Positions 1-10,495 of a stretch of DNA of 64,000 bases are shown piece by piece. The notes below the pieces were generated by a model. That model was not told where the DNA came from, did no database searches, and saw nothing but the letters and a program-made list of their open reading frames with translations. This stretch comes from Mesorhabditis belari (lineage: Eukaryota; Nematoda; Chromadorea; Rhabditida; Rhabditidae), in assembly GCA_958450365.1 (NCBI GenBank), contig CAUEEP010000932.1:1421501-1485500 (forward strand), read 5' to 3'. The translations under genes were made by a program, and so were the position numbers. Position 1 is the stretch's first letter. Each line of letters opens with the position of its first letter.

Positions 1-2600
1 ACGACCACCCCCAACTCTTTCCAGCAATTGATTCGCAAGGAAGACGAGCGTACAAAGCCAAGTACGATCGATTTCGAGTTTAAATTTATTCCATTTCAAG
101 AGTGTCCGACAACGCTGCATCGCAAGCTCTTCAATTTCAAATTCAGCGGCAAAAGAAGAAGAAGAAAAAGAGTAATCGACGCGGTGGATACAATAGGTTG
201 GCTAAAGTTCGGGGTAGGTTGTGTTAAACTTTTGTTTTAGAGCGGCGCATGGAGGAGGACGAGGGGCTAGCATCTTCACAAATGGTTCCCTAAAAAATCG
301 ACTCACTTTTGAACGCTTGATGGTCGAAGAGCGACAACAGAGTTGCCTACGAGGACGAGGAATCACACGCGGATCACCAAAAACGAACCAACGGGGCCGC
401 AACACCCAACCCCCGACACTTAGAGCCGCACCACTTGCTCCTCTCGCACACTGGCTCAAACCACAAATGCCCTTCAACGCTGGATACTTTGTTCGTTTAT
501 TTAATTGTTAAATTACTCTTTGTAAGACAATAGTATCAGTTGGGTTCTAACATTTGAAACGATTTAATTGCTCATCTTTTAGAACTGCCCACCATCTCTA
601 TTTCAATCTCTGCTCCAACCTCCGCTCCAACCTCCGCTAATGAAAACAACAGTGGTAGTAGAAAGATCGGCAACGGAGGGTGCCAGAAAGATTATGGAGG
701 TCTTGAACGCAATGGGAGGCGCTGGTCGATTGTCGAAATTTGCTCAACGATACCGTGAACGGCATGGATTCGACTTTGATGTAAAGGAACTCGAGAAATA
801 TTTTGGCACCGGCAAACTGAGTTCGGTCCGTGCAGCAATGAAAGATGACGTTAGTTTAATTTATTATTTCCTCGTATAAACTATTTTAGATCGTTTTCGA
901 GGTGCTCGGTTCCGATGAGATCTTGATCAAGACGAAAGCTTTTGTCGAGCGTACTCGAAATGACCGTACACAAGAAAAGGACAAAGTTGAAGTCGGCTCT
1001 CCTCGAGCTACAATGGCGCCACGTTTGACGGAACTTATGGAGCATTTCACTATGCAGCTTGTCAACATGTATCCGAATCCAATTCCAGTGAGTTTGAGCA
1101 TTTAATTTATTCTGTTTTATCATCAATTTTAGTTGTCGGATGTCGGTATCTTCTACTCAAGGCATTATGGTGCTGAAGTGAATCCAGAAAGACTCTACGC
1201 GAAACATTGGTCGGATCTATTCGCCACGACTTTCTCATCGAGAACGATGGTTAAAGATGGAGTAAGCAAGTTGAGTTGAAGTTGTAAAATCTTTTCTGTT
1301 TTAGTCCATTCATTTACGCGAGGCCTACGTGAAAAAGCACAATATCAAGCCAAAGCACGTTGACCAAAGCCACGCGAAAGCTGGTAATTTACAGGTAACA
1401 TTTAAAAATATTGAGGAATATTGTTGAAATTTAGCTTGCAATGATAAACGATCTTAATGAATCAAGCCTCGAATCCGGTGATGAATCAGAAGAAGAAGAA
1501 GAGGATAAATGTGATGAGATGATTGCTGAAACGGGTGTATCGTTAACCAGTATACCTCTCGAACCGGCTCCGATGGACTTGATAAGTGCGATTCCTCTTC
1601 CACCAGAACCGAAGCCAACACTAGTTCTTCAAACTCAAAGATCAAGTACAGTTTTCCTATTGAGGTAGAACTTCAGATTTTTTAGGCACGGTCAACGCCT
1701 TTCTCAAGTTCAAATGCATGGAACGCGGTCAACATAAGCAAAAGATCACTGTGGAAGTGGCGGGACCTAAAGCGAGTATGTTGGAGATTCCAGAACCAGC
1801 AAAAGCCAAAGCACAAGAACCACCAAAAGCCAAAGCACAAGAACCACCAAAAGCCAAGATGCCGGAGACTCCAGAGCCACCAAAGGCCAACGCGCAAGAC
1901 CCTCCGTTTCGATTGGTTTGCACAAACTCTTATTTTCAAACTATCCTTTTTTTCAGAGAATGATCGACAGGATTAAGAAGCCGAATCAAATTAAGAAGGA
2001 GCCAGAAAATCAACGACCGGAGACGCCCGTCATGCCCGCAGTTGCCGCCAAAGTCTTAAATCCACGATATTTTACAAGAATCGGAAGTACCAAGAACACG
2101 TCACCTCAGCCACAAAAGAAGACCGAATCGAAGTCGAAAGAGACGCCAAAAAAGGCGGAAAAGAATCAAACGAAGAAGCCGGTTCAAATGGTATGCATTT
2201 TTCTGTATTATGTAAGTTTTCCCTCTTTTAGGTAGTGGATCAAGAGTTGAGCAATATGGCAAGCTGCTTCGCCAGGCTTGCCGTCACTCCCACCCAGGCA
2301 CTGAGTGCAACGAGGCCAACGGTGCCGGCAAAACCAAAGGAAAGGAAAGGAGCAACCGTCAAATTCGATCCCGTCGACGATGTGAAGAGACGGTGCGTGG
2401 AGAAAATGGCGCTTATGGCCGAAATGAAGCATGAAGGCACGGTATGTTGTTTGGATTTTTGTTATCAGGTGGAATGCATTCATACTTGTACACTTGTTTT
2501 TTAGATCCGCACGCACGCGTCGATCGCAGCGTCTGTACTTCCACAGCGAACACGACGCCCAATGCTGCTTAGCAAAGTCACCGAGAAAAGTTACCCGTAG
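1..2600 (+). CDS. LOTUS/OST-HTH domain protein, copy 1 (5' end outside window)
   Basis: Multi-exon gene cut by the left edge. Exons with consistent phase: 1-77 (end of first LOTUS domain), about 241-490 (R/G-rich), 583-849, 890-1087, 1133-1261, 1305-1394, 1435-1645, 1686-1915, 1957-2190, 2232-2441, 2505-2600 (TAG). Exons 583-1087 encode a LOTUS-like winged helix (RLSKFAQRYRERHGFDFDVK, then FEVLGSDE). Exons 890-1394 add another (LTELMEHF, then IPLSDVGIFYSRHYGAEVN). An acidic Glu-rich stretch, Pro/Lys repeats (KAQEPPKAK) and a basic tail follow. LOTUS proteins are germ-granule/RNA-binding or Vasa-partner proteins; that role here is inference. An AATAAA lies at 2678-2683. The join between 77 and 583 is uncertain: a frame rich in Lys/Arg at 90-212 may be an extra exon. 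Confidence 0.75.
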
Positions 2601-2985
2601 TACTGAGTTTTGTTTAGCGTTTTACTTTGTTTTTTTTTGAACATTACATTATTATTTTCTTTGTTTGTCAACATTTGAATAAAGAAAGCATTTTTAGGTT
2701 GGGAAGTTTCAAGAAAACCTCACTCAAGTTATTGCTAGGTTGGGTTGCGTTGCGTAACCGTAAGAACGAAAGATCCTGGAGGATAAGTAGCTAGGTTTGT
2801 TTAGAAGAATTACGGTACTATTGTTAAATTATTTTGATTCAATTACGTATCATAGAGATCGAATCCTTGAGCATTGCTGGGACAGCTCGTCACTTTTTGC
2901 CCATAGCAAAGGCCAATGAAAGAGTTGGAGATGAGTGGTATGAGTATTGGTGCCAAATGGCACAAATCCTCATCTTTTCTTTTTC
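1..2985 (+). repeat. Segmental duplication, left copy
   Basis: Position 1 aligns to 14431. Similarity runs through the LOTUS gene and its 3' flank to about 2985, where the sequence changes from the shared CTCATCTTTTC to unrelated DNA. Most differences are single bases plus a few indels. The last ~140 bases (about 2846-2983) are essentially identical in both copies. The true left boundary is outside the window. Confidence 0.9.
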
Positions 2986-3775
2986 GGGTTAAAGTATCTT
3001 TTAGCTAAGAAATAGCGCGTTTAAACGTGCCTAGAGATGAAAGCTTTCGAATTTCATTGAGGAGAGAATTCCACAACTAGGTGGCGCTATTATTATTATT
3101 AGGCGTGCTACTACTTTTTTTTCCTAAAAATTTTTTAAACAATCCAATCTGCAAATTTTTTGGCATAATTCACGAGATTTTCAGCTTTCAATGTTCATTT
3201 ATTCAACTTTAATAAACAACAAAATAAGGGTTTAATTGAAAGCAAAATATTAGCCAAATTTTTTTTTGCACCAAAACATTTTTAAAAAGAAAATATAAAA
3301 GAAGGCAAAGAAATGAAAACTCAACAGAATTCGTATCAGATAAATGCATCTTCGTCGCATAATATTGTGGGAAGCTCATCGTGATCTACACTGCGACTAT
3401 CCATCAAAGTAGCCACTTGCTGGAGTTCTAGTCGAGAGTGAAAAGTGGCGGGGAAAATCTGTAAATCACTAAATATGGCGCTCCTGGCGCTCCCCGCGCT
3501 TTGACTAGTTCTCGTATTTTGTTAAGCACTTGGTCGGGACTGTAAGTATGAGTCTTTATATCGAGCAGATCGTTATATGAAGAGTCGACTTTATTTCTAG
3601 AATCATCTGCTTAAAGAGGTAGCGAATTTGACATCAGCTGCTTTGACATTTATTTTTTTTATATCTCTACGTTTAGAATTGGGTTTATATGATTTTAGAA
3701 ATGGCAAGAATCGAATGAAATTCAGTTTGGCAGATCGAATAAACTTAAAAATTAGATGCCTTTTACTTTCAAAGC

Positions 3776-3903
3776 ATTTGAGTTAAAGGAAGTAGTCGAA
3801 TTAAAGGAAGTAGTCGACTTAAAGGAAGTATTCCACGTAAAGGAAGTATTCGACTTAAAGGAAGTAGTCGACTTAAAGGAAGTAGTCGACTTAAAGAAAG
3901 TAT
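3776..3903. repeat. 18-bp tandem array
   Basis: About seven copies of an 18-bp unit of the form TTAAAGGAAGTAGTCGAC, with substitutions in the GTAGTC part. Confidence 0.9.
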
Positions 3904-4313
3904 GCGACTTTTAAAAGTGCTCAAAGACAATCAATCAGCTCAACCCGATGACTCAGCCAGGAAGGAGAGAAGACGAGAGAGAACCCTTTTATTGAAACCA
4001 TGCTTATCTCATATCGATTCCGCGAGAAACTCTCTGCAAATATGGGCTCTGGAAGAATTCGACGTTTGGAACGCCTTGCTTTTACACATTTACTATTCGA
4101 TCGTCTTATACATTTCAATTCGACTTCAATTCGATTTCAATTCGATTTCAATTCGATTTCGAAATGTCCAATTTCGAGTTCTCTTCACTACGATGCCCTA
4201 CCTGTGATGCACCCTTTTCTCCCGATCAGAGCTCAGCGAATTTTCCAGGTTAAAATCTCAGAAAAAAGCTAAAAAGCTAAAACCAAAGCTATTAGTTTAA
4301 ATTTCATGCCTGA

Positions 4314-4500
4314 TCTCTAAATTTGGTTCCTCTCTAAATTTGGTTCCCTATCCCTCTAAATTTGGTTCCTTATCCCTCTTAATTTGGTTCCCTCCTTATC
4401 TCTCTAAATTTGGTTCCTTATCCCTCTAAATTTGGTTCCCTCCTTATCTCTCTAAATTTGGCCCCCTATCTCTCTAAATTTGGTTCCCTATCTCTCTAAA
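4314..4500. repeat. Tandem array of CTCTAAATTTGGTTCC units
   Basis: Roughly nine copies of a 19-26 bp unit built from CTCTAAATTTGGTTCC with variable TATC or CCTTATC spacers. It is flanked on both sides by a short direct repeat (ACCAAAGCTATTAGTTTAA near 4282 and 4501). Confidence 0.85.
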
Positions 4501-5369
4501 CCAAAGCTATTAGTTTAATCGGAAATTCTTGTCCGTTTTCCGTTTTCCGAAATTTTACATTTATAAATGAATAATTAGCTGAAACGTGTGGCTTCCACTA
4601 AAAAAGCATTAGCGTCTCTAAAGCAATAAAAAAGATTAGCCGAGGAAAAATAATGTGCGTTTTTTTTGGGTGTAACCAATTCATTGGATTCTACAAGAAA
4701 TCGAAACGATCAATCAGTAAAAGTATTCTCCATTTTTATCAACGACTTCTTCCAATCTTTTTTTAAAGAAAAACTGTTAACTCTCGTTAACTCTCACTAT
4801 TTTCGAGTTTCGAGTAAACGTCTGCGTCGACTGTTTGTCTCGATTTTACCTCTTCACAATGCACCAATTCAATTCCACCATATGTTTATGATTTTGATAG
4901 ATTTCATTGGTTTTTCCTTTTGAAATTCTCGTAATTGATCCAAGTTTCATCAAAATCATCATCAAAGGCAAAATCTAATCCCAAAAGCCACCAGAATTTA
5001 TAGAGAAAAAGAACTGACGTTGACGCGAGTTGTTTTGTCTTGAGAAGCTCATTTCAATTCAATTCGGGATCCATTTTCCACAGCGAATTTTTCCCCCGAG
5101 TTGATGCAAATGGTTGTCGATTGCCTTCTGATCAACAACAAACAAACAATAAACAAACAAGCAACAAACAACAAACGTTCAACAAAAGCTCCTTGATGAC
5201 ATCGCCAAAGCAAATCCCATGTTTGTGCCCGAAAATCAAGACGCGCATTATTTTTTCCTCAATCTAACATTTCATTTCACTCATTTTTAAGCAAACTTGA
5301 CTGAAAAATAGCTAAATAAAATCAAAGAAACTTCTCAAAATCAACTTTTCAGCCTACATCGGCTCACGA

Positions 5370-6101
5370 ATGCGTTGCATGGGCTGCTGGTTGCATCCGA
5401 CGAAATTCCAATACTCGTTGACCTCATTGGAAATTCTAAAAAGCGAATCGCTCGAGCTGTCTCCCGATGGCTATCAAGCCAAAGATCTGTTAACCGATCC
5501 GATTTCTGTTCCAAAGTGTCCAATCTGTAAAGAGGACTATTCGGATGATCACATTCCAATTCTGATCCCTTGTAAGCACACGGTTTGTTCAAAGTGTTGC
5601 AAAATGAGGGGAACCCTGGAAAACATCGAGGCAACAAACGAATTTGTCGATTGTCCATTATGCTCAAAGAAAGTGGTGCTAATCTCGTATCGAGGTGATT
5701 TATTGGTTTCAAAATTTGCCAAAGAAGTCTCTACTTTGCTCAGACAACAAAAAGACGTTTTGGAAACGAGAAAACTCGAGTTGGCCACAGAGGAACGACG
5801 AAAGAATATAGAAAAACAGATTCTAAAGTACGAGAATCATTTCCCCGAACTGAACAAAGAAATTCAAGCTAAACTCAGGGATATCGCGTTTAAAATGATG
5901 GAAAAAGTGGACGAGTTGAAGAATTTTCGAGGAGACGATTGGCGGAGAGGAGACGAGCAATGTGAACGATTCGGGGAAAGTTTCGAGAAAATCTCCACGG
6001 AATACCTTCAGAATTTGAGGTCATTTGGGCAAAAGTTGAAAGAGCTCAGTGACGAAATCGAAAGGGACGAGAAGAAAAGGAAAGACATGATAGCTACGTA
6101 A
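5370..6101 (+). CDS. RING-finger / coiled-coil protein (probable E3 ubiquitin ligase)
   Basis: Single-exon frame of 243 residues. A C3HC4 RING spans residues 50-98: C50, C53, C68, H70, C73, C76, C95, C98. The rest, from about residue 118, is highly charged and heptad-like (many Glu, Lys, Arg, Leu), consistent with a coiled coil as in TRIM-like ligases. No B-box or C-terminal substrate domain is visible. RING domains recruit ubiquitin E2 enzymes; the substrate is unknown. A TTTTCAG acceptor ends at 5352, 17 bases before the ATG, which suits either trans-splicing to a leader or a 5'UTR intron. Two AATAAA signals follow (6125-6130, 6135-6140), so the frame looks complete. Confidence 0.85.
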   Translation: MRCMGCWLHPTKFQYSLTSLEILKSESLELSPDGYQAKDLLTDPISVPKCPICKEDYSDDHIPILIPCKHTVCSKCCKMRGTLENIEATNEFVDCPLCSKKVVLISYRGDLLVSKFAKEVSTLLRQQKDVLETRKLELATEERRKNIEKQILKYENHFPELNKEIQAKLRDIAFKMMEKVDELKNFRGDDWRRGDEQCERFGESFEKISTEYLQNLRSFGQKLKELSDEIERDEKKRKDMIAT

Positions 6102-6264
6102 AGGAATTTATTCTTTTATTGTTTAATAAAGTTTAATAAAACGTTTTATAGACTCACAGTAAAACTGTTATTCAAATACAACGAAAAAGAATAGATTGAT
6201 TAAATTAAACTCGTTTAACTCGGAAACTGGGTTTATTTATAACAAGAAACCGATCACGGTGACT

Positions 6265-7363
6265 TTGCCAGCTTTTAGATTTCTATTAGATAAGAGATCG
6301 AAGAGACAAGGTCATGGAGCGCTGTTGGCTGAAGCCGGTTCCAGGCTACTTGAATGGCTTTCTTGAGTTCAGTTACGCTCAAATATTGCTTGTTTTCGTT
6401 GTAGACATCTCGAACAACTGTCCCCACACATTTTCAAACAGCTGTCCCCCACATTCAAATCGGGGCTGCAAGCGCGCCAAGTGAGAGTGTCGATTTTCGA
6501 TTTTGTCAACCAATCTCTTGCGAAGCAACTTGCATGAATACTCGCGTTATCGTGCATAAAAGTAAAGTTATTGCCCGGATTGTTGTTCAGATAGACGGCT
6601 AGATGTTTGTCCAACACTTGCAGTCAAGCGATGTCATCCGGGTCAAAATAAACTCTAAGCCGACCAGCTCACCGTCTCGAAAGGCTCCCCATACCATACA
6701 TGATCCACCTCCAAAGTTCCTCGTGCTGAAAGCCATGTCCGGCTTTCGTAAATCCATCCAATATCCTCGAAAACCATCAGCACCATCAAGGTTGAACTTC
6801 TTTTCGTCACTCCAAATGATCTAAACAAAAAATATATAAGAAATACTAGTAAACCAACTCCTTCCCATTTGGTCTTCTGGTTCTTTTGAGCGAAATCGAT
6901 ACGGGCGGCTTTATGGCCCTTTGTAAGTCGTGGAGCTTGCTTCATGAGTTTGTATTTGAGTATATTTGTATTGAAGATCGTTTGATAACGTCGTGCACAA
7001 TTTGGCGAGTGATCGAAAGCTTCATCTCCTTGCGAACCTCTTCGAGTTGGAAAGACGTCTCGTAATTGCGCGTTCGTCTTGATCGGACAACTTTTTCTTC
7101 CGGTCCCGTGTTTCTTTCTTCTTAGGAGTCACTTTGGTCTTGAGATACGTGCGAATACACTTCTCAGAACGTCCGATGCGACGAGCAATGTCCCTGTTTG
7201 AGTGGCCATGCGTGTGGAGCACATCGTGTGGAGCACATCGTGTGGAGCATAGCATGCGTTTTTTCCACCACATCCAGTTGTTTTCCAAGTGGCATATCTG
7301 AAAATGAAAAAAACATTTATAAACATAACTAATAAGCAAAAAAAAATGAGAAAGAACTAACAA
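6265..7363 (-). pseudogene. Degenerate Tc3-like (Tc1/mariner) transposase
   Basis: Pieces in several frames match a Tc1/Tc3 transposase in order. About 7363-7022 holds an N-terminal helix-turn-helix (GHSNRDIARRIGRSEKCIRT). Near 6945-6605 come LTKGHKAARIDFAQKN and [10 protein letters not shown] with the first catalytic Asp, split by a short GT..AG stretch that may be an intron. At 6617-6450, FMHDNASIHAS carries the second Asp, followed by SPDLN. The third acidic residue of DD34E sits in ENVWGQLFEM, out of frame after a ~17 bp insertion that partly copies the neighbouring bases. C-terminal LKKAIQVAWNRLQP continues to ~6270 in another frame. It cannot make a full protein. I did not find convincing terminal inverted repeats. 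Confidence 0.85.
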
Positions 7364-7466
7364 TTATCGATAGAATAAATCGTTAAATTTAAATTACGTC
7401 TATAATTTTTTTGACAGCTGTTAAAACGTTTTTTGGATGATAAAGTACTTTGGATGAATGAAATGA

Positions 7467-7872
7467 CGGGGGTGGGACAAATGCGACCTTTTTTTGCGCA
7501 CCTGGACATTTAGGCACCTTTTTTGCTGGAAAAGGCCTTAGGAAAGGTCGTAGAGCTTCAAAAATGTATTCATAGAAGGGAATCGTATGGGTAGATTCCG
7601 AATTTCGGCAAATCAGACCTCGCTGACATGTCAAATTTGGGCTAAAAGGCAAAAACTACGCAACTTAACGCTTTTCCGCAGTTTTTGCCTTTTAGCCCAA
7701 ATTTGACATGTCAGCGAGGTCTGATTTGCCGAAATTCGGAATCTACGCATACGATTCCCTTCTATGAAAACATTTTTGAAGCTCTACGACCTTTCCTAAG
7801 GCCTTTTCCAGCAAAAAAAAGGTGCGCAAATGCCCAGATGCGCAAAAAAAGGTAGCATTTGTCCCACCCCCG
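7467..7872. mobile_element. Palindromic fold-back element (MITE-like)
   Basis: Two arms of about 194 bp (7467-7660 and 7678-7872) are reverse complements with few mismatches, around a 17-bp centre. The outer ends read CGGGGGTGGGAC on the left and its near-complement on the right. No coding capacity. The similar word TCTATAATTTTTTGACAG occurs on both sides (about 7397 and 7989), perhaps an older element or a target duplication. Confidence 0.85.
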
Positions 7873-7879
7873 AAATGAC

Positions 7880-8360
7880 TACAAATTTTGCATGGGTTGT
7901 TTTTTTTTACATTAAAGAAACTAAAAAAAATACTTTTGACTGGACTAGCACTTATGTTCGGCTCTAAACTAGCAAAAAACAGGGTGCATCTATAATTTTT
8001 TGACAGATATTGAATATATTGAACCATAAGCTTTAAAGTAAATAAAGCCAATTTAAAAAAAGCAGCTAGTTCCGGATGAAAGTTTCTCAGATAAGAAATC
8101 CCAGTCCGTTTTGTTGCTCTTTCACTTCGTCTATTTTCTTTTTCGATTAATTGATAACTTTTTTTCTGAAAGGTTCAAGTTCAACACCAAAAAGTGAGGG
8201 TGTATTCGTATCTGTGAGAAGCAGGCGTCTGTAAGAAGAAGCCAAAAAAGAAACGCTAATCCCCTCAATCCGGGAGACGCAAACGGGTGCAAATCACAGC
8301 AAAGATAGAAGCAAAAAGAAAAGAGACTAAATCCTGGTACATTCCAACTACGAAAGCCCG
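7880..8360. other. Intergenic spacer
   Basis: AT-rich with no supported gene. Open frames here on the minus strand overlap the palindrome and saposin promoter and look incidental. Confidence 0.5.
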
Positions 8361-8368
8361 TATAAAAG
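8361..8368 (+). promoter_or_regulatory. TATA box of the saposin-like gene
   Basis: TATAAAAG, 57 bases upstream of the saposin-like ATG, leaving a 5'UTR of roughly 25-30 bases. Its position and match make it a good core promoter candidate, typical of highly expressed worm genes. Confidence 0.7.
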
Positions 8369-8417
8369 GTCGACTCTAATCCGGATTTGATAAGCTGTCG
8401 TTTGTCAGTCTCACAAG

Positions 8418-9461
8418 ATGAAGCTCCTCGTCGCTGCCGTTGCCACATTGGCTGTTGTGTTTGCTGTGAGTTTAACCAGTTGAATCTAAGCAAGTTTAAG
8501 CATCTCTTTTCCATGAAAACATGAAAAAGCTGACTTTCTTAAGCTTTTCCAGCTTTCCAGCTGACTTTCCAGCTTAAAGCTTAAACAAACAGCAACAAGG
8601 CTACAAGCTTGTTCATTCTCATCTTTCAGCAAACCTATCGTCCAGTGGACCCATGTCAACTTTGTGACTACATCATCAACCAAGCTCTTCACCACATCAA
8701 TCGCGGTTTCACCGAGGATCAACTCCAGAAGGAGCTTGTTTCGGTGAGAATTCGATTAGGAATCAGTCTCCTATAGCTCATTTACGCTTAGCACATTTAA
8801 AAAGACCATAGCCACAATTGAAGAGAGTTTAACGAACCAACCATTCAGCCACTTTTACTTTTTATCGTATAAACGAGTGGAGAAAGTTGATTTATCAGCT
8901 TAAACTCGATTTATCACCTTAAACTCGATTTATCAGCTTAAATTCAACCTTATAAACCAATGCAGACATGAATTTCGATTTTAAAACCATTAATCTTAGG
9001 ACTGTCAATCGCTTCAACGTGCCTATGGCCCTGACGTTGTGCAAAACTGCATTGACGGTGTTAACGCCAACATTGACACCATCTACAACGATTTGAAAGC
9101 TGGTGAGTGAACGAAAAAGTTCAATTTCATCTTTGGATCATATAAACTAGATATCTAGATAGATTTTACTATAATTATGGTAGAATGTCTGATTATAAAT
9201 AAATCGTAGAATGCCTACTCGCTTCAAAACTTTGCGCTTTTTCTTTTGCCCGCTCAAACTTTTGTTATACCTAGTTTTTTGTCGTGTTTTAAGCATTGTT
9301 TACCTAAGTAGTAATGCTTGTTTTTATGCTATACTATTATCAAATAAGTTTTTATAGGAAAACATCCACAAGCTGTTTGCTACGACCTTGGACAATGCTC
9401 GAATCCTAATGACCCGACCGGCACCTATCCAACCCATCACCCGAAATTCCTTCGCAAATAA
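8418..9461 (+). CDS. Secreted saposin-B domain protein (caenopore/SPP-like)
   Basis: Four exons: 8418-8465, 8630-8743, 9000-9102, 9358-9461 (TAA), all with GT..AG introns and matching phase, giving 122 residues. Residues 1-16 form a signal peptide (MKLLVAAVATLAVVFA). The mature part shows the six-cysteine saposin-B pattern: C25, C28, C56, C71, C96, C102, with amphipathic helices between. SapB proteins of this size bind lipids or form pores; worm SPP/caenopores act in gut defence and digestion. That role is by family. A His/Pro-rich tail follows the last Cys. AATAAA-like signals overlap or follow the stop. Confidence 0.88.
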
Positions 9462-9594
9462 ACACCAGAATTTATTGCATTTAAATAAACTTTTTGTAAG
9501 TTTGTAAAAAAAATAGAATACTTACAGAAAGTCAGTGACAACCTATCCAGTGACGATAGGTAAACGATGGTTGATAGCGCTGATCTTAAGTCCT

Positions 9595-9735
9595 CCTCTT
9601 TATCTCGTTTTGTCACGACGACGAGCCACGACGACGAGCCACGACGACGAGTCACGACGACGAGCCACGACGGTGAGCCACGACGACGAGCCACGACGAT
9701 GAGCCACGACGACGAGTCACGACGACGCAATAGGC
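9595..9735. repeat. 12-bp tandem array (ACGACGAGCCAC)
   Basis: About eleven copies of a 12-bp unit around ACGACGAGCCACG with C/T and GTG variants. The unit length is a multiple of three, so it leaves an open frame of Arg/Thr/Ser/His repeats on either strand; I regard those as artefacts. Confidence 0.9.
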
Positions 9736-9785
9736 GTAGAAAGAGAAAGTCTAGAGAAATCAATGAAAAGATTATTTGTCTTTTG

Positions 9786-9886
9786 AGATTAGAAGCTAGC
9801 CTAATCAAGGAGTAGAAGCTAGCCTAATCAAGGGGTAGAAGCCTAATCAAGTGGAAGCCTAATCAAGTAGAAGCTAGCCTAATCAA
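9786..9886. repeat. Tandem array of GTAGAAGCTAGCCTAATCAAG
   Basis: About five full or partial copies of a ~22-bp unit. Confidence 0.85.
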
Positions 9887-10018
9887 GATGAACATTACAA
9901 CAATGAACATACTCCAAAAGCAAAATCAAACAACACGAAAATTCCGAAATCATTTTTTATCAGTCATCACTTTTTACCTTTTTACCATCACTTAAAGTTT
10001 AAGTTTACTGAATGTTAC

Positions 10019-10470
10019 CTTTAAATTCCATCACAACATCGCTGAGCAGACTGAGTGAAATCACCGGATCCTCAAAAGCCGAATGAGTGTCGTAGTGAGG
10101 GGGAATGCCTTGGCCCGGCTCGTAGATGTTGTTATCTGGAAATTAAAAATATTCAAATGAAAGCTTATTTTATCATCTATATCCCCAGCTAAACATAGAA
10201 AGGTAGCTTTGCAAAAAGTTAGCCAAATGCTCATAAGCTTTCATACTGATCAGGCTTATCAGATCAGGCAATCGATCAGGCATCAGACAATCGTAACTCC
10301 ATATCGTGGCACGGCTTTGAACAAATCATCAATTTCTTTTGGAATTGGCTCACATTTTCTGAAAAGAGAAAAAATGAGAAACTTTTTCGATAATACCTTG
10401 AACGACGTGTTGCTCGAATAGTCAAACTCATGCCCGAAGTGAAGGACGCTTCTGTGCTTAAGCACTTCAC
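10019..10470 (-). pseudogene. alkb-8: ALKBH8-like 2OG-Fe(II) oxygenase fragment
   Basis: Minus-strand pieces match the AlkB domain of ALKBH8, the tRNA wobble-uridine modification enzyme. 10470-10397 encodes EVLKHRSVLHFGHEFDYSS; about 10358-10285 encodes EPIPKEIDDLFKAVPRYG; 10135-10019 encodes [19 protein letters not shown], followed by [15 protein letters not shown]. The iron-binding H-x-D (HYD) is present. Acceptors precede 10470 and 10135 and a donor follows 10019. The middle join is out of phase, an in-frame stop follows the second piece, and neither the RRM, the second iron His/Arg motif nor the methyltransferase is found nearby. I read it as a truncated copy. A genuine gene with unusual splicing is less likely. 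Confidence 0.7.
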
Positions 10471-10495
10471 CTAAAATAAAGCTGAAATTTAGCAT

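Larger units (their letters stand above)
2986..5369. other. Intergenic DNA without a convincing gene
   Basis: AT-rich sequence between the LOTUS gene and the RING gene. It contains two short tandem arrays, annotated separately. Open frames at 3902-4272 and 5040-5267 are low complexity (Ser/Asn/Gln-rich, derived from repeats such as TTCAATTCGA) and show no family features. Confidence 0.6.

Noticed and set aside
9437..9815. Arg/Thr-rich frames on both strands near 9.6 kb
   Set aside because: Caused by a 12-bp array with no stops; no other support.
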